The notes below the pieces were generated by a model. It made no database searches. It was given only the letters and a program-made list of their open reading frames with translations, and was not told the origin of the DNA. Below are positions 52,671 to 61,772 of a DNA stretch of 64,000 nucleotides, in pieces. A program made the position numbers and the translations under genes. The stretch covers positions 124,001 to 188,000 of the forward strand of contig NZ_JAFBFC010000004.1 of NCBI RefSeq assembly GCF_016909075.1, in the 5' to 3' direction. The stretch comes from Priestia iocasae (GTDB lineage: Bacteria > Bacillota > Bacilli > Bacillales > Bacillaceae_H). Position 1 is the first letter of the stretch. The number at the start of each line of letters is the position of its first letter.

Positions 52671-54476
52671 ATGATACCAATTTTATCTCGTTTACAAGAT
52701 GAAACAAAGCGTTTGATGATTGCGGGTAGTGATTTAGCAATCCATGATCCAAAGTTACAAAAACTCATTCCGACATTAAAAGCAATGGGAGAAAAAGCAC
52801 CCGTATTTGCTAAACTTGCAGCACTGACAGAGGAATTGATTCAAAGTAAAGAAGAAACGGCTAGTAAACTAGTTGAACTCTCTCATCTAGTAACCTCTAT
52901 TTTATATACACAAGGTAAAACAGGAGAAGAAGGTTCACTCGTGCAAAGTGAATTGACATTTACGTACGAAACAACACTTTCCCATCGTCGCATCTATCCG
53001 CTAATAGAAGCATTAACTACATCGGGTTCGGGTCGTCTACAAGTCATTCAAGAGGCAGTCGAGTCAGGGGCATATAAAGATTTACGCCTTGTGTTACCCT
53101 TTGTTTCTGCGCTAGATGATCCTTATGCAGAAATTGGGGACTATGTGGCAACATACGTACTACCGACGTTTGATGCATCTATTCTGCCACTAATTCAAGA
53201 GAACTTTCATATAAAAGGAGCAAAAGTAGATGCACGTCGTTTAAAGGTAATGAGTCACTTTTTAGGACAAGAGGGAATGTCGCTTTATTTAGACGCCATT
53301 GAAAACGGTTCTAAACAAGTGAAAATTGAGGCTATTAAATGTTTAGCATTATTTGATGAGGCTGAAGATTTACTTTTAACGTATGCAAGAGATAAAAAGG
53401 TAGATGTGCGAACAGCTGCTTATGAAGCACTTGCTACTAGAGAGACAGAAAAAGCAGCAAGGTGTTTAGTTGATGCACTTCATGGAAAAGACCATTATCA
53501 TGTGATGTATGTCGTGCAAAACAGCGACTCAAACATATTAGGTAAGCATCTATTATCGTATGTCCAACAGACATACGAAGCGTATCTTGCAACGAAAAAG
53601 ATCGATGAAAAAGATCGGTTTGAAGAAAGTTTGCGTTTATTACAAGGGAAGCAACAAGAAGATATAAAGTCGCTTTTAGCGGACATTATTCATAACGTAG
53701 ACGTTCAAGCATCGATTGCAAGAGAAGCATTGTACATTTTAACTGAAACATATGGAATAGATAGCTTGGCAGAATTTCCGAATGTTCATCAGCTTCGAAA
53801 TCGATCGAGCTTAGTTGATTTTTCGTTTCGATATGCGCTTTTACACTCATCAAAAGAAGAAGTATTTGAACAATTTTCTCGCTATGTGAAGAGAGGTCGC
53901 AATGATTATGGAGCACGTCTCATCCTTGAAATGATGGATAGGGGAATCTTCTTTAAAGGTAGTCTACAGCCATTTGACCGTGAGTATGAAAAGCAAAGGT
54001 ATTACTATTATGACGATGAGGAAAAAACAGCAAATCTTTGCTTAGAAGCGAAGTGGGATGCTAGGTGGGTCGACGTATTAATTAGTATGGAAGAAGAAAA
54101 GCTTGCATTGAGGTTACTGACAGATGGTAAAAATGAAAAGTATGTTCAGTATGCCATGAATAAACTAGCGCTTAATCCATATTTCTCTAGTTCTCGTGGT
54201 GTTAATGCAATGACAGCATTGCTACAAATGAACGTAGAAAATGTATTCGATGTACTAGTAGACACGCTCAAAAAGACTGATAAGTATAGTAATTCAATCA
54301 AATTCCATCTAACGACCGTTTTAGAAAATATGAGACTATTCACCGTTTTACCAACAGCATATGCGACAGAATTAGAGAGAATAGCAGTTGAAGAGATTGA
54401 AACGGAGAGAATCAAACATCGATTGCTAACCATTGCACATGATTTAAAGAAAAGTGAGGAGAAACAACATGTCTAA
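52671..54476 (+). CDS. HEAT-repeat-like helical protein
   Basis: A 601-aa largely alpha-helical protein. Segments such as KQVKIEAIKCLALFDEAEDL and KVDVRTAAYEALATRETEKA have the spacing of HEAT/armadillo repeats near 215-260, and others follow. No catalytic motif is seen. It is a candidate scaffold for the MoxR ATPase and VWA protein encoded downstream. Its stop lies within the ATPase start region (overlap), which implies coupled translation. ATG after AAGGAG, 14 bp from the SWIM gene. Confidence 0.8.
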   Translation: MIPILSRLQDETKRLMIAGSDLAIHDPKLQKLIPTLKAMGEKAPVFAKLAALTEELIQSKEETASKLVELSHLVTSILYTQGKTGEEGSLVQSELTFTYETTLSHRRIYPLIEALTTSGSGRLQVIQEAVESGAYKDLRLVLPFVSALDDPYAEIGDYVATYVLPTFDASILPLIQENFHIKGAKVDARRLKVMSHFLGQEGMSLYLDAIENGSKQVKIEAIKCLALFDEAEDLLLTYARDKKVDVRTAAYEALATRETEKAARCLVDALHGKDHYHVMYVVQNSDSNILGKHLLSYVQQTYEAYLATKKIDEKDRFEESLRLLQGKQQEDIKSLLADIIHNVDVQASIAREALYILTETYGIDSLAEFPNVHQLRNRSSLVDFSFRYALLHSSKEEVFEQFSRYVKRGRNDYGARLILEMMDRGIFFKGSLQPFDREYEKQRYYYYDDEEKTANLCLEAKWDARWVDVLISMEEEKLALRLLTDGKNEKYVQYAMNKLALNPYFSSSRGVNAMTALLQMNVENVFDVLVDTLKKTDKYSNSIKFHLTTVLENMRLFTVLPTAYATELERIAVEEIETERIKHRLLTIAHDLKKSEEKQHV

Positions 54477-55551
54477 CCTTTTACGTTTGTCAGCTGAACA
54501 ATTGTACGCAAAAGAAATTGAAGCTTTAAAGAAAGCAGAAACGAATAAAGTGCCTCCGGGCTGGCAACTTTCTCCTCGTTCTGTTTATACATTTATTGCT
54601 GGTGGTCAATGTGGAAATATAGATATTACCCCAAAATACATTGGAAACAAACGACTTGTCGAAATGGCCATTGCGACGCTAGTCACTGATCGCGCCTTAT
54701 TGTTAATTGGTGAGCCTGGTACAGCGAAATCAACACTATCAGAACTATTAACAGCAGCTATACATGGAGATTCTTCAAAAGTCATTCAAGGGACAGCTGG
54801 GACAACTGAAGAGCAAGTACGTTATTCGTGGAACTATGCCATGCTTTTAGCGAAAGGTCCATCATTTGATGCGCTTGTAAAGAGTCCTATTTACCGTGCA
54901 ATGGAGCAAGGAGGTATTGCTCGCTTTGAAGAAATTTCACGTTGTTCATCAGAAGTGCAAGATGCCCTTATCTCCATTTTATCAGAAAAGAATATCTCCA
55001 TTCCTGAGCTAGGTGAAGAAGTGTCAGCCGTTCGTGGCTTTTCAGTTATTGCTACTGCAAACACGCGTGACCGTGGCGTAAACGAAATGTCATCAGCGTT
55101 AAAGCGTCGTTTTAATATTCTTGTTTTACCAACGCCAGCAACCATTGAAACAGAGATGGAAATTGTGACGAAACGTGTGAATGAGTTATCAACGCAATTT
55201 GATCTCCAAGCTGAGCTTCCATCAGAAGAATTGGTTAGACGTGTTGTCACCATTTTCCGTGAGTTACGAAGTGGCATGACCCTTGATAGAAAAGAAAAGG
55301 TGAAGTCACCAAGCGGGGTAATTTCGACGGCTGAAGCTATTTCTCTTTTAACAAACAGCATGGCACTTTCTGCAAGCTTCGGAAGTGGTCAGTTAACAGA
55401 AGAAGATGTAGCAGCGGGATTGCAAGGAGCCGTTGTAAAAGATGAACAAAAAGATGCTATCGTATGGAAAGAGTATGTAGAAAACGTTATGAAGAAAAAA
55501 GGCTCTGATTGGCGTGGCTTGTATCAAGCGTGTCGTGAGTTGAATGGATGA
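54469..55551 (+). CDS. MoxR-family AAA+ ATPase
   Basis: A 360-aa AAA+ ATPase: Walker A LLIGEPGTAKSTLSE near 78-92, Walker B-type ARFEEISRCSSEVQDALISI, sensor 1 VIATANTRDRG and arginine finger SALKRRFNIL. MoxR ATPases act as chaperones with VWA partners to insert metals or remodel complexes; the VWA gene is two genes on. ATG 54469 is preferred (GAGGAG, 7 nt). It corresponds to E. coli YehL-like proteins by type. Its stop overlaps the DUF5682 start by ATGA. Confidence 0.93.
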   Translation: MSNLLRLSAEQLYAKEIEALKKAETNKVPPGWQLSPRSVYTFIAGGQCGNIDITPKYIGNKRLVEMAIATLVTDRALLLIGEPGTAKSTLSELLTAAIHGDSSKVIQGTAGTTEEQVRYSWNYAMLLAKGPSFDALVKSPIYRAMEQGGIARFEEISRCSSEVQDALISILSEKNISIPELGEEVSAVRGFSVIATANTRDRGVNEMSSALKRRFNILVLPTPATIETEMEIVTKRVNELSTQFDLQAELPSEELVRRVVTIFRELRSGMTLDRKEKVKSPSGVISTAEAISLLTNSMALSASFGSGQLTEEDVAAGLQGAVVKDEQKDAIVWKEYVENVMKKKGSDWRGLYQACRELNG

Positions 55552-57782
55552 TGACGCCGCCTATTTTCGGTGTACGTCATTTATCACCTGCGTCTGCCTA
55601 TCACGTAGAAAAGTGGCTAGACGATGTACAACCAACAGCTGTTTTAATTGAAGGTCCCGCTGATGCAACGTCACTGATTGCAGATATTTCGAGAAAAGAA
55701 ACAAAGCCACCACTTGCCATTATGGCATACACACATGAAGTGCCTGTTCAGACGGTCGTGTATCCTCTTGCGTCTTATTCTCCTGAATATCGAGCAATCA
55801 TGTGGGCGACTCGGCATGATGTTCACGTGTCGTTTATCGATCTGCCAAGTTCTATTACGCTTGCAACAGAGAATGAAACAGAGCCACAAGAGGGAGAGTC
55901 TATTTACGAAAGGATGGCTTTACTTGCAGGAGAGCTTGATTATGAATCATATTGGGAGCGCTCCTATGAACACATTCAATCATCCACATCGTTTCAACAA
56001 GCCATTCATACGTTTTCATCTCATTTGCGCGATGTGGAAGAAATGAGCGACACAGAAAACGTTGAAAATGCACATCGAGAATGGTTCATGAGACAACAAA
56101 TTCGTCAAAAGATAGAAGAAGGACATGACCCAACTAAAATTGCCGTCATTACAGGTGCTTTTCACGTAAAGGGGTTAAAAGAAACTCAGCATATAGAAAT
56201 ACCAAGCGTTCAACCTGTTGCTACAAGTTTAACGTTAATGCCCTATTCCAATTTTAAATTATCTGCAAGGTCGGGTTATGGTGCAGGAAATGATGCACCT
56301 GCTTATTTTGAAATGATGTGGGAATGTATGAAAAGAGGGAAGTTGCGTGAGCTTCCTGCTTATTACATGACGTCGGTGGCTTCGGCTTTAAGACGGTCTG
56401 GCACGTTTCGTTCATCTGCTGAAGTGATTGAAGGAGTAAGATTAGCTCACTCACTTGCTTCCTTTCGAGAGGGCTTCCTTCCAACCCTTCGTGATTTACG
56501 AGATGCAGCAACCGTGAATCTTGGTCAAGGTGAGTTTTCTGTTATTGCAGAAGCATGTGCGAAGGTTGAGACTGGAACGAATATCGGCTTCCTCCCAGAT
56601 GGAGTCAGTCAAACGCCTATTCAAGATGATTTTTATCGTCAAATAAAGCAATTAAAGCTAGAAAAATACCGAAAAGATGTTAAGCAAACGCTACAGCTTG
56701 ATTTGCGAGAAAACCGGCGAGTAAAGGGAGAGGAAGCGGCCTTTTTAGATTTGCATCGTTCCTTTTTCTTTCACAAATTACACGTTTTACACATTTCGTT
56801 TGCAGTGCCAGACTTTTATGAGCAAGAGAACGCAACATGGGCTGAGCATTGGAACGTGCAGTGGACACCTGAAGTTGAAATGCATCTTGTTGAATCGACA
56901 TTGCTTGGTGAAAGCATTGATTTAGCCGTTGCTTTTCGACTAAAAGAGCAGCTCGAAGATAGTAAGCGTGTATCAAAGGCTGCTGAAATCGTTTATCGTG
57001 CCTTTCAATGTGGAATGATTACGATGATGAAAGAGGCAAAAAGCGTTGTTCAACGGTTAACAGTCGATGAAGGCGATTTTGTTGAGACTGCTAACGCAGC
57101 AACGAATATTGCTCGAGTGGTTCAATATGGAGATGTTCGCAAAGTGGATACGACCTTGTTACGACCGCTTGTCGAACAACTCTTTTTACGTAGTACGCTT
57201 TTACTTATCGATGCCGCTCGTTGTAACAATGATGCGGCGCGAATCGTCATGGAAGCAATGAATGAGGTGAATGCCATTGCCCTTCAACTTTTTGAACATG
57301 TAGATGAAGAAGAGTGGTTCACCGTTTTAAGAGAAGTAGCGTATCGAGACGACTTAAATCCTTTGCTATCGGGTTATGCTTGCACTCTTTTAATTGAACG
57401 AAATCAACTAGATTCTAAAACACTCTCTGAAGAAGTAGCAAGACGGTTGTCTCCAGGCGTTTCAGTAGACTTAGGAGCTGGATGGTTTGAAGGATTATGC
57501 CTTCGAAATAAGTACGCTTTGTTATCTCGTCCGTTTTTATGGGAACAAATCAACGAATATGTTTTATCGCTTTCAGATGAGCAATTTCACCGCGCTCTTG
57601 TGTTTTTACGACGCGCGTTTACGTCATTTTCATCGACCGATCGAGCAAAAGTTGCAGAGCTGCTTGGAGATTTATGGGGAGGCGATTCGCTTATGATAAG
57701 CGAACAACTAAATGAATCGTTAACAGAGCAAGAAGAGGCAGTAATTGACGAATTAAATGACTTTGACTTTGGAGATTTTTAA
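55548..57782 (+). CDS. DUF5682 family protein
   Basis: A 744-aa protein: the opening PIFGVRHLSPASAYHVEKWL and VLIEGPADATSLI match DUF5682, a domain related in pattern to the TraB/EreA/ChaN esterase-like fold, with the later GAFHVKGL containing its conserved His. The remaining two thirds are helical. It may be a hydrolase or binding platform. It overlaps the MoxR gene and is followed 2 bp later by the VWA gene, so all three are stoichiometrically linked. Confidence 0.85.
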   Translation: MMTPPIFGVRHLSPASAYHVEKWLDDVQPTAVLIEGPADATSLIADISRKETKPPLAIMAYTHEVPVQTVVYPLASYSPEYRAIMWATRHDVHVSFIDLPSSITLATENETEPQEGESIYERMALLAGELDYESYWERSYEHIQSSTSFQQAIHTFSSHLRDVEEMSDTENVENAHREWFMRQQIRQKIEEGHDPTKIAVITGAFHVKGLKETQHIEIPSVQPVATSLTLMPYSNFKLSARSGYGAGNDAPAYFEMMWECMKRGKLRELPAYYMTSVASALRRSGTFRSSAEVIEGVRLAHSLASFREGFLPTLRDLRDAATVNLGQGEFSVIAEACAKVETGTNIGFLPDGVSQTPIQDDFYRQIKQLKLEKYRKDVKQTLQLDLRENRRVKGEEAAFLDLHRSFFFHKLHVLHISFAVPDFYEQENATWAEHWNVQWTPEVEMHLVESTLLGESIDLAVAFRLKEQLEDSKRVSKAAEIVYRAFQCGMITMMKEAKSVVQRLTVDEGDFVETANAATNIARVVQYGDVRKVDTTLLRPLVEQLFLRSTLLLIDAARCNNDAARIVMEAMNEVNAIALQLFEHVDEEEWFTVLREVAYRDDLNPLLSGYACTLLIERNQLDSKTLSEEVARRLSPGVSVDLGAGWFEGLCLRNKYALLSRPFLWEQINEYVLSLSDEQFHRALVFLRRAFTSFSSTDRAKVAELLGDLWGGDSLMISEQLNESLTEQEEAVIDELNDFDFGDF

Positions 57783-57784
57783 CG

Positions 57785-58948
57785 ATGACAAACAATCAAA
57801 TGATGCCAAGATGGCGTTTAATTTTAGGAGAAGCTTCACAAAAAACGTTTACGTCTTATGATGAAGAAATGGTTCAATTAACCGATGAACAGCGATTAAT
57901 GGATGAAGCATTAGCTGCTATTTATGACGATACAGAAGGAGGTTCTACAAGCATTGGCTCATCTTTGAAGCTTGTAAAATGGCTCGGTGATGTTCGCACA
58001 TTCTTTCCTCAAGATGTTGTCTCAATCATACAAAGTGATGCGATTGAGAGAAAAGGCTTAACGCAACTTTTATTTGAGCCAGAAACATTGCAGCATGTTA
58101 AACCGAGTATTGAGATGGTTGCTACGCTGTTAACGCTAAAAGGTAAAATACCTGAACGCACGAAAGACACCGCTCGAGAACTTGTAAAAGCAGTAGTTGA
58201 AGAAGTTCAAAAGCGTCTTGAGCAAGACATTCGTCAAGCTGTAAAAGGAGCGCTCAACCGTCAAAAGCATTCTCCGTTACCGAGTGGCTTGCAAAGCATT
58301 GATTGGGAGTCAACGATTCGACGCAACTTAAAGCATTACAATGAAGATTACCAAATGATTATCCCTGAGAGGTTTTATTTTTTTGAACGAGCTCGTCAAT
58401 CCAATCATTGGACAGTTATTGTTGATATTGATCAAAGCGCATCGATGGGAGAGTCCATTATTTATGGCTCTATCGTCAGCTCCATCTTTGCAAGCATTTC
58501 AGCCTTAAAAACACACGTTGTGGCGTTTGATACGGAAGTTGTGGATTTAACCGAGCAATGTGAGCAAGATCCAGTTGATATGTTGTTTGGAATCCAACTA
58601 GGTGGTGGAACAGATATCAACAAATCAATCCGTTATTGTGAATCTTTTATTACAGACCCAGCAAAGACACTTTTTATCCTTATTTCAGATTTAGAAGAAG
58701 GGGGAAATCGTGCAGGGATGATTCGTCGTTTACGAGATATGCATGAAGCAGGTGTAAAGGTGATTAGCTTATTAGCATTATCAGATGAAGGAGTTCCTTA
58801 TTACGACCAATCAAACGCCAACCAACTTGCCAAAATAGGTATCCCATGCTTTGGATGCACACCGTCACTTTTACCTGATTTACTAGAAGATGTTCTAAAA
58901 GGCAACGATTTAGGAGAGTGGACAAAGCAAACGTATCACAAAGAGTAG
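57785..58948 (+). CDS. VWA-domain protein, CoxE/YehP-like
   Basis: A 387-aa protein. The N-terminal half is helical. From about 205 on is a von Willebrand A domain with the MIDAS motif VDIDQSASMGESI (DxSxS), LGGGTDINKSIRYCESFI (Thr) and FILISDLEEGGN (Asp). VWA proteins of this type pair with MoxR ATPases, here two genes upstream. It likely recruits a target through metal-ion contact. It is the last gene of the operon; no clear terminator follows apart from the hairpin at 58974-59017. Confidence 0.92.
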   Translation: MTNNQMMPRWRLILGEASQKTFTSYDEEMVQLTDEQRLMDEALAAIYDDTEGGSTSIGSSLKLVKWLGDVRTFFPQDVVSIIQSDAIERKGLTQLLFEPETLQHVKPSIEMVATLLTLKGKIPERTKDTARELVKAVVEEVQKRLEQDIRQAVKGALNRQKHSPLPSGLQSIDWESTIRRNLKHYNEDYQMIIPERFYFFERARQSNHWTVIVDIDQSASMGESIIYGSIVSSIFASISALKTHVVAFDTEVVDLTEQCEQDPVDMLFGIQLGGGTDINKSIRYCESFITDPAKTLFILISDLEEGGNRAGMIRRLRDMHEAGVKVISLLALSDEGVPYYDQSNANQLAKIGIPCFGCTPSLLPDLLEDVLKGNDLGEWTKQTYHKE

Positions 58949-58973
58949 CTATTTTATCGAAAATCGGCAAGGA

Positions 58974-59017
58974 TACCCCCACTTCAAACAGACCGTAAGA
59001 TCGTTAAGTGGTGGGTA
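58974..59017. other. palindrome resembling IS200/IS605-type end hairpin
   Basis: TACCCCCACTT pairs imperfectly with AAGTGGTGGGTA around CAAACAGACCGTAAGATCGTT. C-rich/G-rich hairpins of this sort occur at IS200/IS605 and related element ends. No transposase is near, so it could be a relic or just an operon-end structure. Confidence 0.35.
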
Positions 59018-59143
59018 GTTGACTGTTATCTGGAACGATACACGTTATTTTGTATGAAAATATGTAAGTTCAAAGACGAACTTTTTGAGAATCCTTCATA
59101 CTAGTGCTATGATGCTTTATAAACAAATGAAGGAGCTGATAAG

Positions 59144-59446
59144 ATGGTTTCAGAAGTAAGGATTAATGATGTATTCATTCCAGTCGAAGCATATGAAGAA
59201 GAGGTAGTGATGAGTAAACAAACAAAGCGACCTTTACGACAAGTTATGCTAGAGTTTAAAGTGAAAAGTGAAGATTATCATGAAATAACAACATTATTAT
59301 ATAACGAAGTGGTAAACATTCACGTACCAGCGAAGAATGTTACATTTACAGGGAAGATTAATGAGTATTCAACATCTATCACGAATCTGTATAAAGCTAA
59401 TCAAGTTGGTGATTTTAAAATTAGGTATGTAGAATTGGAAAAATGA
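59144..59446 (+). CDS. DUF3219 (YkvR-like) protein
   Basis: A 100-aa small soluble protein similar in pattern to Bacillus YkvR (DUF3219): VRINDVFIPVEAYEEEVVMS, MLEFKVKSEDYHEITTLLYN and TNLYKANQVGDFKIRY. Predicted beta-rich. Function unknown. ATG after AAGGAGCTGATAAG; the gene lies 15 bp before the LLM oxidoreductase, so they may be co-transcribed. Confidence 0.8.
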   Translation: MVSEVRINDVFIPVEAYEEEVVMSKQTKRPLRQVMLEFKVKSEDYHEITTLLYNEVVNIHVPAKNVTFTGKINEYSTSITNLYKANQVGDFKIRYVELEK

Positions 59447-59461
59447 AGAGGAGAGAGAGGC

Positions 59462-60469
59462 ATGAAACTTAGTATATTAGATCAAGCTCCCATTTCAGTC
59501 GGTCAAACTCCTCAAGAAGCATTAGAAGATGCTAAGAAGCTCGCTCAAGTTGGAGAGCAGCTTGGCTATGAACGATATTGGATTGCAGAACATCACGACT
59601 TACCAGGTCTTGCTTGTTCTGCACCAGAGGTTATGCTCGGCTATCTTGGAGCAGCTACCACATCCATACGTCTTGGTTCTGGAGCCGTCTTGCTTCCTCA
59701 CTATAAGCCTTATAAAGTAGCTGAAATGTACAACATGCTTGCGACGCTATTTCCAGGCAGAATTGATGTTGGAATTGGCCGTGCGCCTGGTGGATCAGCA
59801 GAAGCAACGGAAGCGTTGTCAGATCAGTTTTTACAACAAGTGTGGAAGATGCCTGAGTTGATTCGTGATCTCCTTCACTTTCTACATCAAGGTTTTACGA
59901 AGGACCATCGTTTTTCTAACGTATCTGCGGCCCCTGTTCCATCTATTGCTCCAAAAGCGTGGTTATTAGGAACAAGTCAGAAAAGTGCGGTCCTCGCTGC
60001 AAAAAATGGTCTCGCGTATGCTTTTGGTCAGTTTATGAGTGATAAAGATGGAAAAGAGATTATTCGAACATATCGAAACGAGTTTCAACCAAGTCAAAAT
60101 GCACAAGAACCAAGTGTGATTTTAACAGTATCAGTCATTTGTGCGGAAACAATAAAAAAGGCACACGAAGTAGCCTCAAGCAGTTTGCTTTGGAAACTTC
60201 AGCTTGCTAAAGGGGAAGGAAAACAAGGTGTCCCCTCCATTGAGCAAGCCATCAACCATTCATATACGGAAGAAGAAAAAATGGAACTAACAAAAATGAA
60301 GAGAAACATGATCATTGGTAATCCAAATGAAGTGTATGCTAAGCTAAGGCAACTTCAAAATGACTACAACGCAGATGAGATTATGCTGGTTACCATTACA
60401 CATGAAATCGAAGATAAATTAACATCGTATCGCCTTATTAAGCAAGAGGAAAGCTGCCCAACCAAGTGA
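59462..60469 (+). CDS. LLM-class flavin-dependent oxidoreductase
   Basis: A 335-aa luciferase-like monooxygenase, paralogue of the protein at 42152 (shared [58 protein letters not shown]). It needs reduced flavin from a separate reductase. Substrate unknown. ATG after GAGGAGAGAGAGG. Hairpin AAGCTG/CAGCTTT (60451-60480) overlaps its stop and can terminate from both sides. Confidence 0.93.
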   Translation: MKLSILDQAPISVGQTPQEALEDAKKLAQVGEQLGYERYWIAEHHDLPGLACSAPEVMLGYLGAATTSIRLGSGAVLLPHYKPYKVAEMYNMLATLFPGRIDVGIGRAPGGSAEATEALSDQFLQQVWKMPELIRDLLHFLHQGFTKDHRFSNVSAAPVPSIAPKAWLLGTSQKSAVLAAKNGLAYAFGQFMSDKDGKEIIRTYRNEFQPSQNAQEPSVILTVSVICAETIKKAHEVASSSLLWKLQLAKGEGKQGVPSIEQAINHSYTEEEKMELTKMKRNMIIGNPNEVYAKLRQLQNDYNADEIMLVTITHEIEDKLTSYRLIKQEESCPTK

Positions 60470-60485
60470 TGGACAGCTTTTTGGG

Positions 60486-61466
60486 TTAGGCCATTTTTAC
60501 AACAATCTTTCCTTTTACATGACGTTCAGACAATTTTACAAGTGCTTGAGGCACTTCGTCTAATGTAATGACTTCTTCAACAAGTGGAGACAATTTTTTA
60601 TCAACTAATAGACGTAGCATCTCATCTCCCATACGGGCTAAATCTTCTTGTTCATTTCTATTGTTTGAAAAGTGAGCACCACCAAGTGCAATTTCATGAT
60701 AGGATAACGATTTTGTAAACGTCTTAACTTTTGTATAATCTGGTGGCCCAGCGATAAATGCAATTTGACCATTAAAAGTTAAGGCATCTAAAGAAGCTGT
60801 TGCATTATCACGGCTTACCGTATCAAGTACAGCATTTACGCCAACACCGTTTGTAAGTTTCATGACTTTTTCAACCACATCTTCTTGCTTATAATCAATC
60901 GCAAAGTCAGCACCAAGCTCTTTAACATAATCATGATTGTGTTCAGAAGCAGTGGTAATGACTGTTAAGCCTTTTTGTTTTGCTAATTGAATGGCAAATC
61001 CTCCGACACCACCTGCTCCACCATGAATTAAAATGGTCTGATTTTCTTGAATATGAAGTTTCCGAAATAGCGCTTGATACGCTGTGTAGCCAGCACAAGG
61101 CAGGGCAGCAGCCTCTTCAAATGAAATTTCATCTGGAATTCGTGAAGCAGTATGAGCAGTTGTAACGGCATATTCTGCATAGCCGCCTTTTTTCGCTAGG
61201 TTTCCATGATAAACAACACGATCGCCCTTTTTCCACTCTGTCACACCTTCACCAATTTCTTCAATGATACCCGCTACATCAAGACCTAAAATATGAGGAT
61301 ACGTCCAATTTGAATTGCCCCCAGTTGCGGTTTTATAATCAACAGGGTTTAAACCAACTGCATGAACTTTGACTAAAATGTCACCAGAAGATGGTAAAGG
61401 TCTTTCCACGTCTCCTACGCTCATTTCTTGCCATAAACCTTTGTCCTTTAATAATAAAGCTTTCAA
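60486..61466 (-). CDS. Zinc-independent quinone oxidoreductase/alcohol dehydrogenase family (MDR)
   Basis: A 326-aa medium-chain reductase: opening ALLLKDKGLWQEMSVGDVER, GLDVAGIIEEIGEGV, the cofactor loop ILIHGGAGGVGGFAIQLA near 148-165, and C-terminal VKLSERHVKGKIVVKMA. The catalytic zinc ligands of classical ADH are absent, as in QOR/YhdH-type NADPH:quinone or enone reductases. It is divergent from a YwrO-like flavoprotein, sharing an operator motif, so an electrophile or quinone response is inferred. ATG after AAAAGGAGGATG. Confidence 0.93.
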   Translation of the reverse strand: MKALLLKDKGLWQEMSVGDVERPLPSSGDILVKVHAVGLNPVDYKTATGGNSNWTYPHILGLDVAGIIEEIGEGVTEWKKGDRVVYHGNLAKKGGYAEYAVTTAHTASRIPDEISFEEAAALPCAGYTAYQALFRKLHIQENQTILIHGGAGGVGGFAIQLAKQKGLTVITTASEHNHDYVKELGADFAIDYKQEDVVEKVMKLTNGVGVNAVLDTVSRDNATASLDALTFNGQIAFIAGPPDYTKVKTFTKSLSYHEIALGGAHFSNNRNEQEDLARMGDEMLRLLVDKKLSPLVEEVITLDEVPQALVKLSERHVKGKIVVKMA

Positions 61467-61516
61467 TCTGCATCCTCCTTTTATGTATTCTGCGTTATTG
61501 TGTGAAAATCAAAATG

Positions 61517-61547
61517 ATTATACACACTAATTGTTGTATATACAAAT
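61517..61547 (-). promoter_or_regulatory. promoter and palindromic operator of quinone oxidoreductase
   Basis: On the minus strand, -35 TTGTAT (61540-61545), 17-bp spacer, -10 TATAAT (61517-61522). The -35 lies in a TTGTATATACAA palindrome (61534-61545) like that upstream of 61773. Confidence 0.65.
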
Positions 61548-61705
61548 AAAAGGCTATCAGCCAACTAAACAAAACGCAACTATAATGATAGGTGAAATGA
61601 CTTTTACCTTTTTTATACAGATGTAATAGGGGAGAAGAAAGTTAGAGTTTTTACTCATGAGATGGACCAGTTATGTAATCAGATTTAAAAAAATTTTTCA
61701 AGTAC

Positions 61706-61748
61706 TTGATTGTACATACAAATAAGTGTTATCATTTGTATGTACAAA
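61706..61748 (+). promoter_or_regulatory. promoter and inverted-repeat operator of ywrO-like gene
   Basis: TTGATT (61706-61711) and TATCAT (61730-61735) make a promoter. Overlapping it, TTGTACATACAAAT (61710-61723) and ATTTGTATGTACAA (61734-61747) form a perfect 14-bp inverted repeat with 10 bp between. The half-site resembles the palindrome at 61534-61545, so the same repressor (HxlR/MarR-type, not encoded here) may bind both. Confidence 0.75.
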
Positions 61749-61772
61749 TGAAAAAGAAAAGAGGCTAAACAA

